Below, one piece after another: positions 49,969 through 61,278 of a stretch of DNA of 64,000 nucleotides. The position numbers were made by a program, and so were the translations under genes. A model generated the notes under the pieces. It worked only from the letters and a program-made list of their open reading frames with translations, ran no database searches and was not told the origin of the DNA. Each line of letters starts with the position of its first letter. The stretch's first letter is position 1. Source of the DNA: Acanthamoeba lenticulata (taxonomy: Eukaryota > Discosea > Longamoebia > Acanthamoebidae); contig NAVB01000563.1 of NCBI GenBank assembly GCA_002179805.1, forward strand, positions 124,001 to 188,000, written 5' to 3'.

Positions 49969-50236
49969 TTTGGACTCTTCGAACGGCTTCAAAGTTCTTG
50001 TAACAACAGAGGTCGTATGCTTAGTACAGGGGTATTGGTATCTTGTAGATGCGTCTTGCTTCGGCAGAAAGCGGACGTGCGGTTAGGGGGGGGGAACCAA
50101 CAGCGGGTTCAGCAAATTTCCTGTTCAGTTGCTGCAACGTTTGGTGTTCGGATTTTGCCAAGTTCCGCGCAATGTCAAGAATGACATGAATGCCGACAAT
50201 GAAAGAGGTAATATTCAACACTGTTTTCGTTGATTG

Positions 50237-52814
50237 ATGGAGCACAAGCAGAGCGAAACCGTGGGAGAGAAGGCTGTCGGTACCGTCTTGCATTATAATC
50301 ACAAAAAACCACATCTTGCTCACATAAGTTTGTTTGCTTCAGGCTTCGAGCCCAGCGTCGAGCCGGACGCGCCCAAGGACGCCACAGGCGCCGTCGCTGC
50401 GGTATGGGCGCTCTACGCTCGCGTGTGGGACGCTTTCATGCAACACAGCCCCATCGAAGCAACCATGTAAGAGGCTCCACCCCCCTTTTTGTCGCTTCTT
50501 TCTCGCCTTGCAAAGTGGTGTCCTCTCACCACTTCTTCCTACAGTATTGGTGACTACCGCTTCAACGACAAGCTGAGCGACCTGTCCAAGGCCGCCCACG
50601 AGGCCTACGCTGCGTCCATCTCCGCCTTTCAGAAGGAGCTTGAAGCCATCAACTTGAATGAGATCCATCTCGAGAAGGGTGCGCAGCCACAGCTGACTTG
50701 CGCGACAGTCCTCCTCCTTCCCCCTACTTGTTGCTTACTCTCGCCTCCTTTTTCTCCGAGCAGACCAACAGAACTACCTCTTCTTGCAGAAGTATCTGCA
50801 ATTCGAGCAGATGAAGCTGGCCAGCTTTGCGCGCTTCGAGCTGCCCACGTCGCACCTATTCGGGCCGCACATCATGTTCCCCCAGCTCGCCACCTTCCAC
50901 CCCTTTGCGTGCGCTCTCCCATCACTCCCATGAACACGTCTTTGTCGCCATTTTTGTCCCCCAATCCCACGCCTGACCACGGCGATGATGGTGGCCGCTG
51001 CACAGCGCCAAGGCCGACTACGAGAGCTTCGTGCGGCGGCTCGAGGCCTTTCCGCAGCAGGTCGACCAGATGATCGAGGGCTTCCGCGCGGGCATCCAGC
51101 ACGGGATGACCCACCCGGTCTCGTCAGTCAAGACCATCATCCAGCAGTGCGCCAACCAGGTCAAGCCCTCCCCGCAGGAGAGCCCGCTCTACGGGCCCAT
51201 CGCCAAGGCCAAAGCGGCGACGACGACTCCTTCGAGCCTGCCGGCCGAGGACCTGGCCCGGTTCGACGACGCAGTGGCGACGGCTATCAGCTCGCTCGTG
51301 TTCCCGGCCTACGCCCGGCTCCGGGCCTTCCTCGAGTCCGAGTACCTCCCAGCGGCGCGCGTCGAGGCCGGCATCTGGGCGTGGCCGCAGGGCGCCGAGA
51401 CCTACAACCACGCCATCCACTTCTTCACCTCCCTTCCGCTCACAGGTGCGGCTCTGCTCTTTTTTTTTCTTTTATTTTTCATTAAATATCTGATAACATT
51501 CTTGAAACGAATGCGTAAAACTGACAATATATATTAATAATATTATTTTTATTAATGCTGTTTCAGCGGAGGAAGTGCACAAGCTGGGCCAGGAAGATGT
51601 AGCCAGGATCAAGCGCGAGATGGAGGTCGTGAAGGCCAAGGTCGGGTCGCCCGCCGAGGAGGACCTCAAGGTCTTCATGGAGCGGATCAAGGCCGACCCG
51701 CGTTTCTATTTGGCCACCGGTACTCGACCCTCGCCTCGTCTCGTCTCGTTTCGCATCGCCTTGTCTCGACTCGCGCCTCATGCCACTCGTGCTCTTCTCT
51801 CACGGAACACGTCGGTTGGTCCACAGGCGAGGAAATCGTGCAGGAGTACCGCCGAATCCTGAAGGAGGCCGACGCCAAGCTGGCGACCTACTTTGGCCTC
51901 TTGCCCAAGGCCGCCTACGACATCCGGCCCGTGGAGCCCTTCCGCGAGCAGAACTCGCCGCCCGCGCACTATTACCCGCCGCCGGCGCCAACCCCCGTAC
52001 GACGATGTCGACACGACCATCATGGCGCAGGCTTTGGCTCATGTCCTCGTTTGCGTGTATGTGTTGTTGTTGCTGTGGACCTCCAAGGGGGCCACCGGGC
52101 CAGTGCGTCCGGGCATCTTCTACGCAAACACGTACAAGCCCGAGACGAGGCCCACCTACATCATGGAGTCGATCGCCCTCCACGAGGGCGTCCCCGGGTG
52201 CGCGCCTGCTCCCCCCTCTTGGCTGCCAATTCGGGTGTTTCATCTCCTTACGTAAACGTTGGCCATCATCATCATCATCATCATGGTCATCATCCATCAG
52301 GCACCACCTGCAGATCGCCATCGCCCAGGAGCTCGAGGGCCTGCCCCGTGCGCGTAAGCAGCCAGCCGATTTTACCACGGGCTACATCGAGGGCTGGGGT
52401 CTCTACACGGAGAAGCTCGGGCTGGAGATGGGCTTCTACCAGGACCCCTACAGCGACTTTGGCCGTCTCACGACGGAGATGATGCGTGCTGTGCGCCTGG
52501 TGGTCGACACCGGCCTCCACGCCTTCCGGTGGACGCGCGAGCAGGCCATCGAGTACTTTGCCAACCACTCGGCCATGGGCGCGACCGACATCGAGGCCGA
52601 AGTGGATCGCTACATGGTGTTCCCGGGCCAGGCGCTCTCCTACAAGATTGGCGAAAAGACCATCCTCCGCATGCGTCAACTAGCGCAGGAGAAGCTGGGC
52701 CAGGCCTTTGACCTGCGCGCCTTCCACGACGAGACCCTTCGCCACGGCGGCCTTCCGCTTGAGACCTACGAGCGCAACATCCGCCGCTGGATCGACGCGC
52801 AACTGCGCAGTTGA
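50237..52814 (+). CDS. DUF885-family metallopeptidase-like protein
   Basis: Exon 1 (MEHKQSETVGEKAV, from 50237) splices to GFEPSVEPDAPKDATGAVAA. The rest follows the DUF885 pattern: a long helical N-terminus (IGDYRFNDKLSDLSKAAHEA; LFLQKYLQFEQMKLASFARF), YLPAARVEAGIWAWPQGAET, GQEDVARIKREMEVVKAKVG, LPKAAYDIRPVEPFREQ, and the zinc-type motif HEGVPGHHLQIAIAQELEG joined across an intron (about 52197-52299). Then come GYIEGWGLYTEKLGLEMGFY and EVDRYMVFPGQALSYKIGEK, ending IRRWIDAQLRS. The HExxxGHH arrangement and distal EGWGLYTE match members thought to be metallopeptidases; the enzymatic substrate is not known to me. About eight exons. It is divergent from the LIR-motif gene. An AATAAA follows at 52845. 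Confidence 0.75.
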
Positions 52815-52844
52815 GGCTGGAAAAAAAAGAAAACTGCCTCAGAA

Positions 52845-52850
52845 AATAAA
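52845..52850 (+). terminator. AATAAA poly(A) signal of the DUF885 gene
   Basis: AATAAA, 31 bp after the stop at 52814, in an A-rich stretch. Confidence 0.45.
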
Positions 52851-52879
52851 ATAGGTAATTTTATAAAAATTAAATTAAT

Positions 52880-53150
52880 AGCTAACAGACGAAGAAGAGC
52901 TTGGCTTGGCGAGGGCCGGCTTTCTGTGCTCGGGGCGCGCCAACGGCTGCCCGTGGGACGAGATGACCTGTACCCAGGCGGCCAAAGGGGACCACCTCGA
53001 CGTGCTTCAGTGGCGTGACGCGAGAGCGCTGCTGAAGGAGGCCATCTGGAGCTGCTGCAATGGGCGCGCGCCAACGGCTGCCCATGGTCGGTCTGCGACT
53101 CGCTGCAAAAACATTGCTGTGGACGGTACCATCAAAGATTGCAAATGGGA
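52880..53150 (+). pseudogene. Decayed ankyrin-repeat fragment (GCPW type)
   Basis: Frame-shifted pieces of the repeat ARANGCPWDE..C..AA.GGHL.VLQW: RANGCPWDEMTCTQAAKGDH then LDVLQW in one frame, followed in another frame by GHLELLQWARANGCPWSVCD. No start, stop or splice makes an intact gene, and the repeat units are cut off on both sides. This ankyrin subtype occurs in amoeba and giant-virus proteins. It lies between the DUF885 gene and receptor copy B. Confidence 0.65.
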
Positions 53151-53357
53151 AAGAGTTTTAAGAGTACAAGTACAAATGCATTTGAAGTCTGAAAATTCTA
53201 CACAAAAGGTTGCTGGCTGTTGAGGTTGTTTTGTTGTTGATGTTGTACAGGAAGCTCGGGACCGGCTTGAATCTGGAAGAGACCTGTGCGATAGGAGGCC
53301 AATGTCGATCGTGCCCTTGGGGTTGGGGATTGAGCTTAGGTACTGGCCTGGCACGGA

Positions 53358-56300
53358 TTACACCTTGTCCGACGCGCCGCCCTCGCCGGCGAGCAGCGAG
53401 TCGAGGAAGCCGATGACCTCCTCCATGGTGGGCCTCTTGTCCGCCGCACTGTTCCAGCACCGCTTCACCATCTTCTTGAACTCTTGCGGCGTGTCTGCAG
53501 GGATTTGCGGCCGACGGCCCTCGAGCACGTCCAACGAGACGCCCATGAAGTTGCGTCCAGCGTAGGGCTGCTTGCGGGTGAGGACCTCCCACATGATGAT
53601 GCCGAACGAGTACACGTCGGCCTTCTCCGAGTACTTCTCCCCGCGGATGACCTCCGGCGCCGTCCAGCAGGGCGTGCCGCACCGGGTCATGGTCACGTTC
53701 TCCTCCTTGATGCGCGCGAACCCAAAGTCGGCCACCTTCACGTTCCAGTTCTCGTCCACCAGCAGGTTCGATGGCTTGAGGTCCCTGTGCACGATCACCG
53801 GGTGCAGCGAGTGCAGGTAGTTGATCCCCAGCGCCGCCGACCGCAGCAGCCCGAGCTTCTGGTTCCACGTCAGCTTGAAGCCCGACGCGTTGAGAAGGAT
53901 GTCCTTGAGGGCACCCTGCTTGACGAACTCGGTCACGATGCACAGGTTGGGCCGCTTGACGCACGCGCCGATGAAGAGCACGATGTTGGGGTGGTGCAGC
54001 TCCGACAGGAACGCCATCTCGGCGCGGAACTCGAGCATGTGCCGCTCGTCCAGCTTCTGCTTGATGAACCGCTTCACCGCCACGTCGACGCCCTTCCACT
54101 TGCCCTTGAAGACGGTGCCGTAGGAGCCGAGGCCGATCTGCTTGCCGAGGGCGATCTCGTTGAAGTCGAGCACCCATCGGCACAGGTTGGCCGACGTGAG
54201 GAAGTTGTCCTCCTTGAACATCATGCCCTCGCCCACGGCCGTCTGGGCCTCGCCGCTGTCGTCGCTGCCGGCGCCCGACGAAGCAAATGACGCGTCGAGG
54301 TCGCGCTCGCTGGGCGAGCGGTGCATACGCTGCTTGCCGGCCTTGCCGCGCAGGCCTTCGGGCACGAGGTCGTTGTCCTTGGAGACGCCGCCGAAGAAGC
54401 GCGCCTCGAGTCCGCGGCACTTGAGCTCATAAAGCTTGGCCCCCTCGGCCGCGGCCTCGCCGCCCTCGGCCAGCATCTCGAACTTGCCCAGGCACACCAG
54501 CCGGTTCTTCTCCTCCGCCAGACTCGAACCCGCCACGCGCTGGGCGACGTAGTGGGACAGAAGGACCTGGCCGCCGTGCGTGAGGGCTGTGAGGCGCGCG
54601 GCGGTGTTGACCACGGGGCCGATGTACTCGACGCGCCGCGTCATCGGGTCGCGCACCACCTTGGGCACGCCCACATGCACGCCCATGCGCACGCGCAGGC
54701 CCTTGAACAACACGCGATCGTCCGTGTCGCCCCACTCCTCCGCCGCGCCCGGGTGTTCGAGCAGGGCCTCGGGCCACTCGAGCTTGACGAGGGCCTGCTG
54801 GGCGGCCATGCACCACTCGAGGGCGTCGTCGGTGCGCTGGAAGGCGAGGCAGAAGGAGCCCTCGCCGCTGTTGCGGTCGCGCAGGAAGACGACCTCGTAG
54901 CCGTTGTGCTGCTTGAGCAGCGAGCGGAGGGTCTCGTTGTGGAGCATGGTGGCGTCCTTCATGGCCGCCGGGTGGAACTCCCAGAGCGAGGCGGCGCGCG
55001 TGATGTCCGAGAACACGATCGTCACCTCGCCCTCGGGCGCCCGCATGCCGCCGCCGGCCGCGGCGGCCCCGAGCTTGCCCGAGTAGTCCTTGGACCGGCC
55101 GCTGCCGCTTCCGCTCGAGGACGACGTGGCAGTGACCGACGAGGGCAGGGTCCACGAGCTGTCGAGGCTCGGGCGGGTGGCGCCGGACACGGCCAAGTTG
55201 GCGCCGCTGGAGGACGACGAGGACGACGTGCCGCGCGAGTAGTTGGCGCTGCTCGAGTCGCCGATCATGGCGCTGAGGCGGGTCATGATCTCGAGGAAGG
55301 TCGGCCGGATCGTCGGGTCGGCGTGCCAGCAGGCTGTGAGCAGGTCCACGTACTCAGGGGCGGCCTCGACCGTGGCCATGTCGTCGGGCAGGGCCGGGCG
55401 CAAGTTGTCGCGGATGACGGCCACGGCCACGGCCGCAGGGCTCATCCCGGCGAACGGCTGCTCGCGGGTCAGCAGCTCCCAGAGGATGATGCCGAAGGAG
55501 TAGACGTCGGCCAGGATGAAGTCCACGTCGGGGTTCTCGTTGAGCACTTCCGGCGCCGTCCAGTGGATCGACCCCTGCAGCGCCGTCGAGTGGCCGCTGC
55601 CCGAGGTCTTGGCCTCTTCCTTGTACTTGGTGAGGCCAAAATCAGAGACCTTGACGTTCCACTTGTTGTCGAGGAGCAGGTTGAGGGACTTGAGGTCGCG
55701 ATGCACGATGCCCGACGAGTGGAGGAAATGCATGCCCTTGGCCGCCTGGTACGCCATCTTCACCTTGAGCGCGATGGGCAGCTCGGGGATGAGCTCGTTG
55801 TGGAGCAGCTCGTAGAGGGAGCCGAGGCCCATGAACTCCATGACGATGCACATGTGGGGCGGCTTGGTGCAGGCGGCCATGAAGAGGACCACGTTGGGGT
55901 GGCGCAGGGCTGTCATCACGCGCACCTCGTCGGCAAAGTTTCGTTGCATGTCCTTGGTGATGAGGCTGTCGCGGGCGGCCATCATCTTGACGGCCACCTC
56001 GGTGCCGCGCCACTTGGCCCGGAAGACCTCGCCGTAGCCGCCAGCGCCGAGGGTCTCGGCCATCTCGAGCTCGCCCGTGTCGATCTCCCACTCGTCCCGA
56101 CGCTGCTTCCGGCGGGCGAGGACGACCGCGACGATGGCGACGACGATGAGGATCAGGACGATCAGGACGCCGACCGGGATGATCGAACCCAGCGTGGCGG
56201 CAATCACGGTGGAGTCCGTGCCGCTGCCGCTGCTCGAGACGGTCTGGCAGTACTGGCCTGTCCAGCCGAGGTCGCACAGGCAGGCGCCGTTGATGCACTG

Positions 56301-59000
56301 GCCCTGGTCCGAGCACAGCGAGCCGTCGTTCACGCAGCGAGTGATCGAGCTCACGTGCTCGCCGTCGCAGGTCATCCCGGTGACGGCCGTGAGCATGATG
56401 CTCTTCCACGCGGGGACCTCACTGGCCAGCACCACGCCATCGCGGTTGGCAATCTTGACCGCGGCCTCGGCGCTCTGTGTCCAGTAAATCCAGTCCGACA
56501 GGGCCGCGGCCTTGTCGCAGTCGGTCGAGATCTTGGGGATGAGGAACGTGTCGAACAGCACCAGCGGGTAGGCATCAGCGTCCGGGGCTAAAGTTCGAGT
56601 GCAGAAGAGAAAGGCGTAAGTCAACTAAAGAACGAAGCAAAGAGCGAAGCCGGGGGGAGAGATTACCGTTGCGCATGGGCTTGAATAGGTCGATGAGGCC
56701 GAGGTTGGGGTTGGCCAGCATGGCCGCCCGGATGGCATCGACCGAGGGCACGACGTACTGGCCGGTGGCCGCGTTGTAGAGGGCGGCCTGGCGCACGCTC
56801 TTGGCCGTGGCCAGCTGCCCGCTCGAGATGGCGCCAAAGGTGTAGGTCTTGCCGTTGAGCTTGGAGGACATGCCGGACTCGGTCGTGGCCACGTCGGTGC
56901 GGTTGACCGTGTCCGTGAGCACCGGGTAGGTCGACGGGTTGTCGACGACGCCCACGGTCAGGTTGAAGGGCGAGTAGGCCGCGCTGAGCGTCGAGGTGAC
57001 CATGCGGGTCAGCGGCGACGCGTCCGAGTTCACCACGACGTTGATCGTGCGGTTGGGCAGGATCGAGGCAAAGGCCGGGTTGATGGCCAGGATGTCCGCG
57101 TGGTTCCACATGGTGATTTCGTTGAGGTAGATCTTGGCCCAGATCTCTAGCGTCATGTTGAGTGCCCGCGTGTTGAATCGGATCTCGGGGATCTAATCAG
57201 GAGAGAAGATAATGTCAACTCAGGTTGCATGCACGCAACGAGCAAGCTCAAGACTTACGTTGTAGGCCATGAAGGCGGCGTAGCCGAGCACGGGGACGAG
57301 GTCCATGTTATTGGTTAGAGTGCCGGTCAACTGCGAGCTCGTGGCGCCCGTGGTTACAGCAGCGTAGTCGACCGCCTCTGTACGTTGACAAGACCGCTTT
57401 AGAAGCACAGTAAAAAAAGAAGCCTACAGAGCCTGGGCGCGTACCCTGCTTCATGTCGACGATGGCGGTGCTCATATCAGTGGTGAAGTACTTCTGGAGG
57501 ACCTGGTTGGTCGGGTACAGGCCGGACAGGTCCGACAGCGCCGGGCGCGAGGCGCCCTCGCCGATGAGGTAGGCCGTGGAGAGCGACTTGTCGCCGTCGC
57601 ACAAGATGGTGCCCAGGGTGTCGATGATGCGCTTGCGGTAGGCCACCGTGAGGGGTGACCAGCCGAGGGCGGGCAGGCGGTCGTTCACGCGCTGGTTGGT
57701 GAGCAACCAGCTCAGGTACTGCGTCAGCTCCTGCGCGATCGTACAGTCGGTGTCGTTGCCTTGGGCGTAGATGATCACGGTCGACAAATACGCGAACGGG
57801 TACGAGGCCGAGCCGTTGCCGTTGAAGAGGTCGATCAGCAGATCACCTGCGGCAGAGAGGAGGGGACGTCAGTCTTTCATTGGCCTCGCGGGGCGAGTCG
57901 AGCGCTAGCGAGGTACCTGTACCATCTTGGAGGGCGACCTGGGCGTCCTTCATGGCCGACTGGATCGAGGCCGCACTGAGGGTGACGACGTTGCCGGCTT
58001 GGTTGAGCATATTGGCGGTGGTCGTCCTCACACTCGACGCCCAGTCGGCGTAGGAAAGGCTGAAGGGCGTCGACTGCGTGCAGTTGATGCGGCCCGTGCT
58101 GTTGGTGGCGGCGATGCCGCGGCCGTCGATCATCGGCGGGAGGGCGCTCAGGTCGCCGTCGGCGGCGGCCAGGGCCGCCTGGAAGGCCGGACTCATGGCG
58201 CTGAGGCCGCGCTTGAAGGTGCGCGTAATCGACTCGAAGTTGCTGACGCCCCAGCAGAGAATGATGTCCTCATCGGGCAGCGAGATGTTCTGGTTGATGT
58301 TCACGAGGGCCTGGTCATTCCACTTGGTGATGTCGCCGCTCCAGATCTTCCCCAGCGTATCCATGTCCAACACCTGAGGATGATGATGACGATGAACGTT
58401 TGGCTGTAAGCTGAGCGCCAGTTGAGTAGACGACAATTGGGGGGGGGGGAAGTACGAGAGGAGTCGGAGTGGTGTCGTTAAGGTTGTAGGTGATGGAGAT
58501 GCCCGAGCCGAAGAGAGGCAGTTGGAGCATGTCGGAGTCGATGAAGCTCATGTCGACTTGGCTGTCAAAGGCGCCATACTGACTAAAGGCGTAGTTGTAG
58601 GCCACCACCACGGTGGTCAGGTTGGCGGTGCCTCCATAGGTGACGGTCACCGTGTCCCTGTGGTACTGCACGCGAAAGATTAGTCTTTGCCACCAAGTTG
58701 GGCTTTCTTTCGAAAGAGGGGCTCTACCGAGTAGCTGGTGCCGAAGCTGGACATGGTGCTTGTGAGCGAGAACTCGCCCACACCGTAAAGGGTGACGGCT
58801 CCGCTCGCGCCAGCGGTGGATCCTGCGGGATGATCATTGGTGAAATGAGTGACAAGTTTGAGCTCAGTTGATTTCTTCTTGAGGAAGAAGAGCAAAAGGA
58901 TCATGAGGAAGAGGCAGGCAGACGAACCCAGGAAGAGGGCCAGGGGAAGCAGCCACGAAAGGGCAATGAGTGTCGAACAGTATCTCATGGTGATGCTCAT
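53358..59000 (-). CDS. Receptor: 2x PstS-like, EGF, TM, kinase, class III cyclase, kinase (copy B)
   Basis: The start ATG is at 59000 (a second in-frame Met at 58988), with signal peptide MRYCSTLIALSWLLPLALFL. Module 1 has VTLYGVGEFSL, QYHRDTVTVTYGGTANLTTV, LPLFGSGISITYNLN, LGKIWSGDITKWNDQALVNI and DEDIILCWG. Module 2 (to about 56640) has LEIWAKIYLNEITMWNHADI. EGF-like SDQGQCINGACLCDLGW and TM helix VIAATLGSIIPVGVLIVLIL follow, then kinase 1 (VAVKMM, HRDLKSLN, DFG), the cyclase (FSDITRAASLWE, SGEGSFCLAF, YIGPVVNTAARL) and kinase 2 (HRDLKPSN, DFG, APE), ending GGASDKV. From 56624 to the stop the coding region has no introns, unlike copy A. Same architecture and motifs as copy A; the intracellular part is almost identical while the sensor differs. 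Confidence 0.9.
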
Positions 59001-59126
59001 GATTCAGGAAAGCTGACTTCACCAGGTCGTGAAGGTGAAGCAGAAGCCAGGCAGGAGGCGAGAGCTGTAGCTCTGGGTAGCTGGTGTGGATGAGAGGCAG
59101 TGAAGAAGAAGAAGACGAGAGCCAGG

Positions 59127-59135
59127 CCTTTTATG
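59127..59135 (-). promoter_or_regulatory. TATA-like box (CATAAAAGG) of receptor copy B
   Basis: On the minus strand, about 127 bp upstream of the ATG at 59000. It matches the TTTAAAAGG placed similarly before copy A. Confidence 0.4.
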
Positions 59136-59139
59136 CCTC

Positions 59140-59927
59140 AGTCAGGAACTGGAGGTGCGGTGACACCACCACGTGCATAGCAATTGTAAATTGACTACGC
59201 GTGAGTCGTAAGGGGCAACCGGTTCCCGAACTAGGAACCTGCTAGTGACCACCAGCAGGGACGGCCATTGGCTAGCCATATCGGTCAGCAGACATCCTGT
59301 GACTGGGGTTCCTCGCCTTGAGATCGTCCCTGCGTGCTGCCTGGCTTTTTCAAGGTTCGCGTCCACCGTAGAGCCCGGGATAAGCAGGGGCGCACGGCCA
59401 TTGGCGGGACAAACTCCGTTGCCGTCGCGACCGTTCAAGTCGTGTGGTGTCTCCCCAAACGACGAGCCAGGAAGAACCTCGTAGGTGACCTGCATTTAGA
59501 GTTTACACAAGCAAGACCCTTTTTAATAGAGCGCAAAAAGAAAGCAAGCGCAGAAAGGCCAAAAAGTGAACTCCTGGTACGCGTGGTTTGTTGGCAAGGA
59601 AGGGCGAAAGCGCATATACCTGGTGAAACTAGCGGAAGTGTCTGAACCCGCGGGAGTAGTCGCTCTTGCGGCACTCGGCGACCAAGTCAAGAAGAAGAAC
59701 CCCCCGTAGGTCAGTTTGTCGCCTAGAGCTCTCCCCAGTACAAGAAACCACAGGAACCCCAACAACTACCAAGAAGGGGCGCCATTGGGCGGGGATTGGT
59801 GTTTGTGTGTCTGTGCATGTGCGGTGTGTCCATGTGTGTACAAGCCTGAGGGGGCGGGCGGAGGTGGGGGAGAGGGAACATGTTGCGGCAGGCCTGGCTG
59901 CCAGCGACCTCCTGTGAGGGAGGTGAC
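59140..59927. other. Intergenic region upstream of receptor copy B
   Basis: No supported gene. It contains an imperfect inverted repeat around 59218-59240 (ggttccc ... aggaacc) and GT-rich sequence at 59800-59840. It probably includes the copy B promoter and the 3' flank of the inhibitor-2 gene. Confidence 0.3.
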
Positions 59928-60970
59928 TTAAGACCTGAGCGCCTTGGCGGTCCTGGTGTCGTCATCATCCCTCTCCTTGTCGTCTTCCTCCTCTTCCTCG
60001 TCACTGGCATCCGTGCTCTGACTGCACACAGGGACGGGACACAGACATCAAGTAACGCATTGAAAAGGAGAAATCGCGATCCGAAATGTCAGCGGTGGTC
60101 GTGAGTGTGGGCTCTCCGAGGTGGAGAAAGACAACTCCTGGGTAAAAGAGAAAAGAGCTGACGCTTCTTCCCGTGGAAAGCACGCACCTTCTTCTAAACT
60201 CTTGGAGCTTCTTCCACTCGTTGTAGTGTTGCATGCGCTTCTGCTTGAACTGAGCGTGATTGGGTCCTGAAGGAGGATGGCACCACAGGCGTGTGTGAGT
60301 CTTGCTGGCAGCTTAAGCGGCAAGCCTCCCAAGCGAGCAGAGCGAAACCTAGCAGGACTCCCCTCAAGTCCGAGACAACAGGAAGAGAGGAAGCGGTTCT
60401 TACCTTCGCCTTCGTCATCTTCAGTAGTATCATCGTCGCTGGAGAAGCGCGGCCTGGCGGTGCGTGCGGGCCGCCGCGCGCTTTCCTCAAGGGCAGTGCT
60501 CACTTGATCAAAGTGGGCGCGGGCATCGGCCTCAGTCTTGATGTCTTCCCTATGATTCCTTTTAATGGCCGTGCTTGAGGTGCGCACCTCCCCGTCGTCA
60601 TCGGATTTCGATCCCTTCTCTTTCTCCGAGGAAGAGGTGGACTCCTCTTCGTCGTCGTCGCCAGAAGAATCATATTCTTTGTTGTACGGCGTCGGTGGTT
60701 CATCGATCTTCATCGTCGCGCTTTTATTTGACTCGTTGTAGATCAGGTTGTCTTCATCCCAAACAACACCCGACTTTCTGCCGTGGCGCACAACACCATT
60801 AGACCTGACTGCCGTCTCAAGAATTGCAGGACAAAAAGGACGCACCTGCCATCCTTCTTCCCGCTTTTAAGGATGCCGTGCACCTGCTTTTGTTTCTTCT
60901 TGGAGGGTGAGGGCGAAGGGGTGCCGTTGTTCGTCTCATCCCCGCTGGGCGTCTTCTTTTCTTCTTCCAT
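59928..60970 (-). CDS. Protein phosphatase inhibitor 2-like (PP1 regulator)
   Basis: Starts MEEEKKTPSGDETNNGTPSP at 60970. Inhibitor-2 family landmarks are in order: HGILKSGK (the GILK PP1-docking motif, exon 1), KSGVVWDEDNL across a splice, MKIDEPPTPYNKEYDS (the MKIDEPxTPY block holding the regulatory Thr, here TPY), and KQKRMQHYNEWKKLQEFRR (the basic HYNE helix that occludes the PP1 active site). The acidic end STDASDEEEEEDDKERDDD finishes ...ALRS. Inhibitor-2 binds and regulates the PP1 catalytic subunit, with release by phosphorylation of the TP site. Introns are near 60770-60845, 60270-60400 and 60020-60185. The protein is acidic and probably largely disordered, as is the family. Confidence 0.8.
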
Positions 60971-61278
60971 GTGGCAAATTTACTTTTACGTGGCCAGCGA
61001 ATCGATCAGTCTATGTCCCTGTTCCTTTCGTCGACAAGAAGTCACTCTTTGCTTCGTGTCCACGTGTTGTGGTGCAGCCTCGGCCTTTGGGGCTTTCCAC
61101 CACGACTTGGCTCACCGCTGGCTCTAAGACCTCGACACACAGGCGAATTGGCCAAGGCGTGCACAGTTGCTACAGGAAGCTTTACTCATCACCCGGTCAC
61201 CACACGGATCGCATCACGCACCCGGTCACCGGTGTCTGGGCCTCCCAAAGATAAAGAAATGAGAAAGGTCAGGTTCTT

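Noticed and set aside
54321..56591. Plus-strand ORF of 756 residues
   Set aside because: Antisense shadow of receptor copy B, with the same composition as the shadow over copy A.
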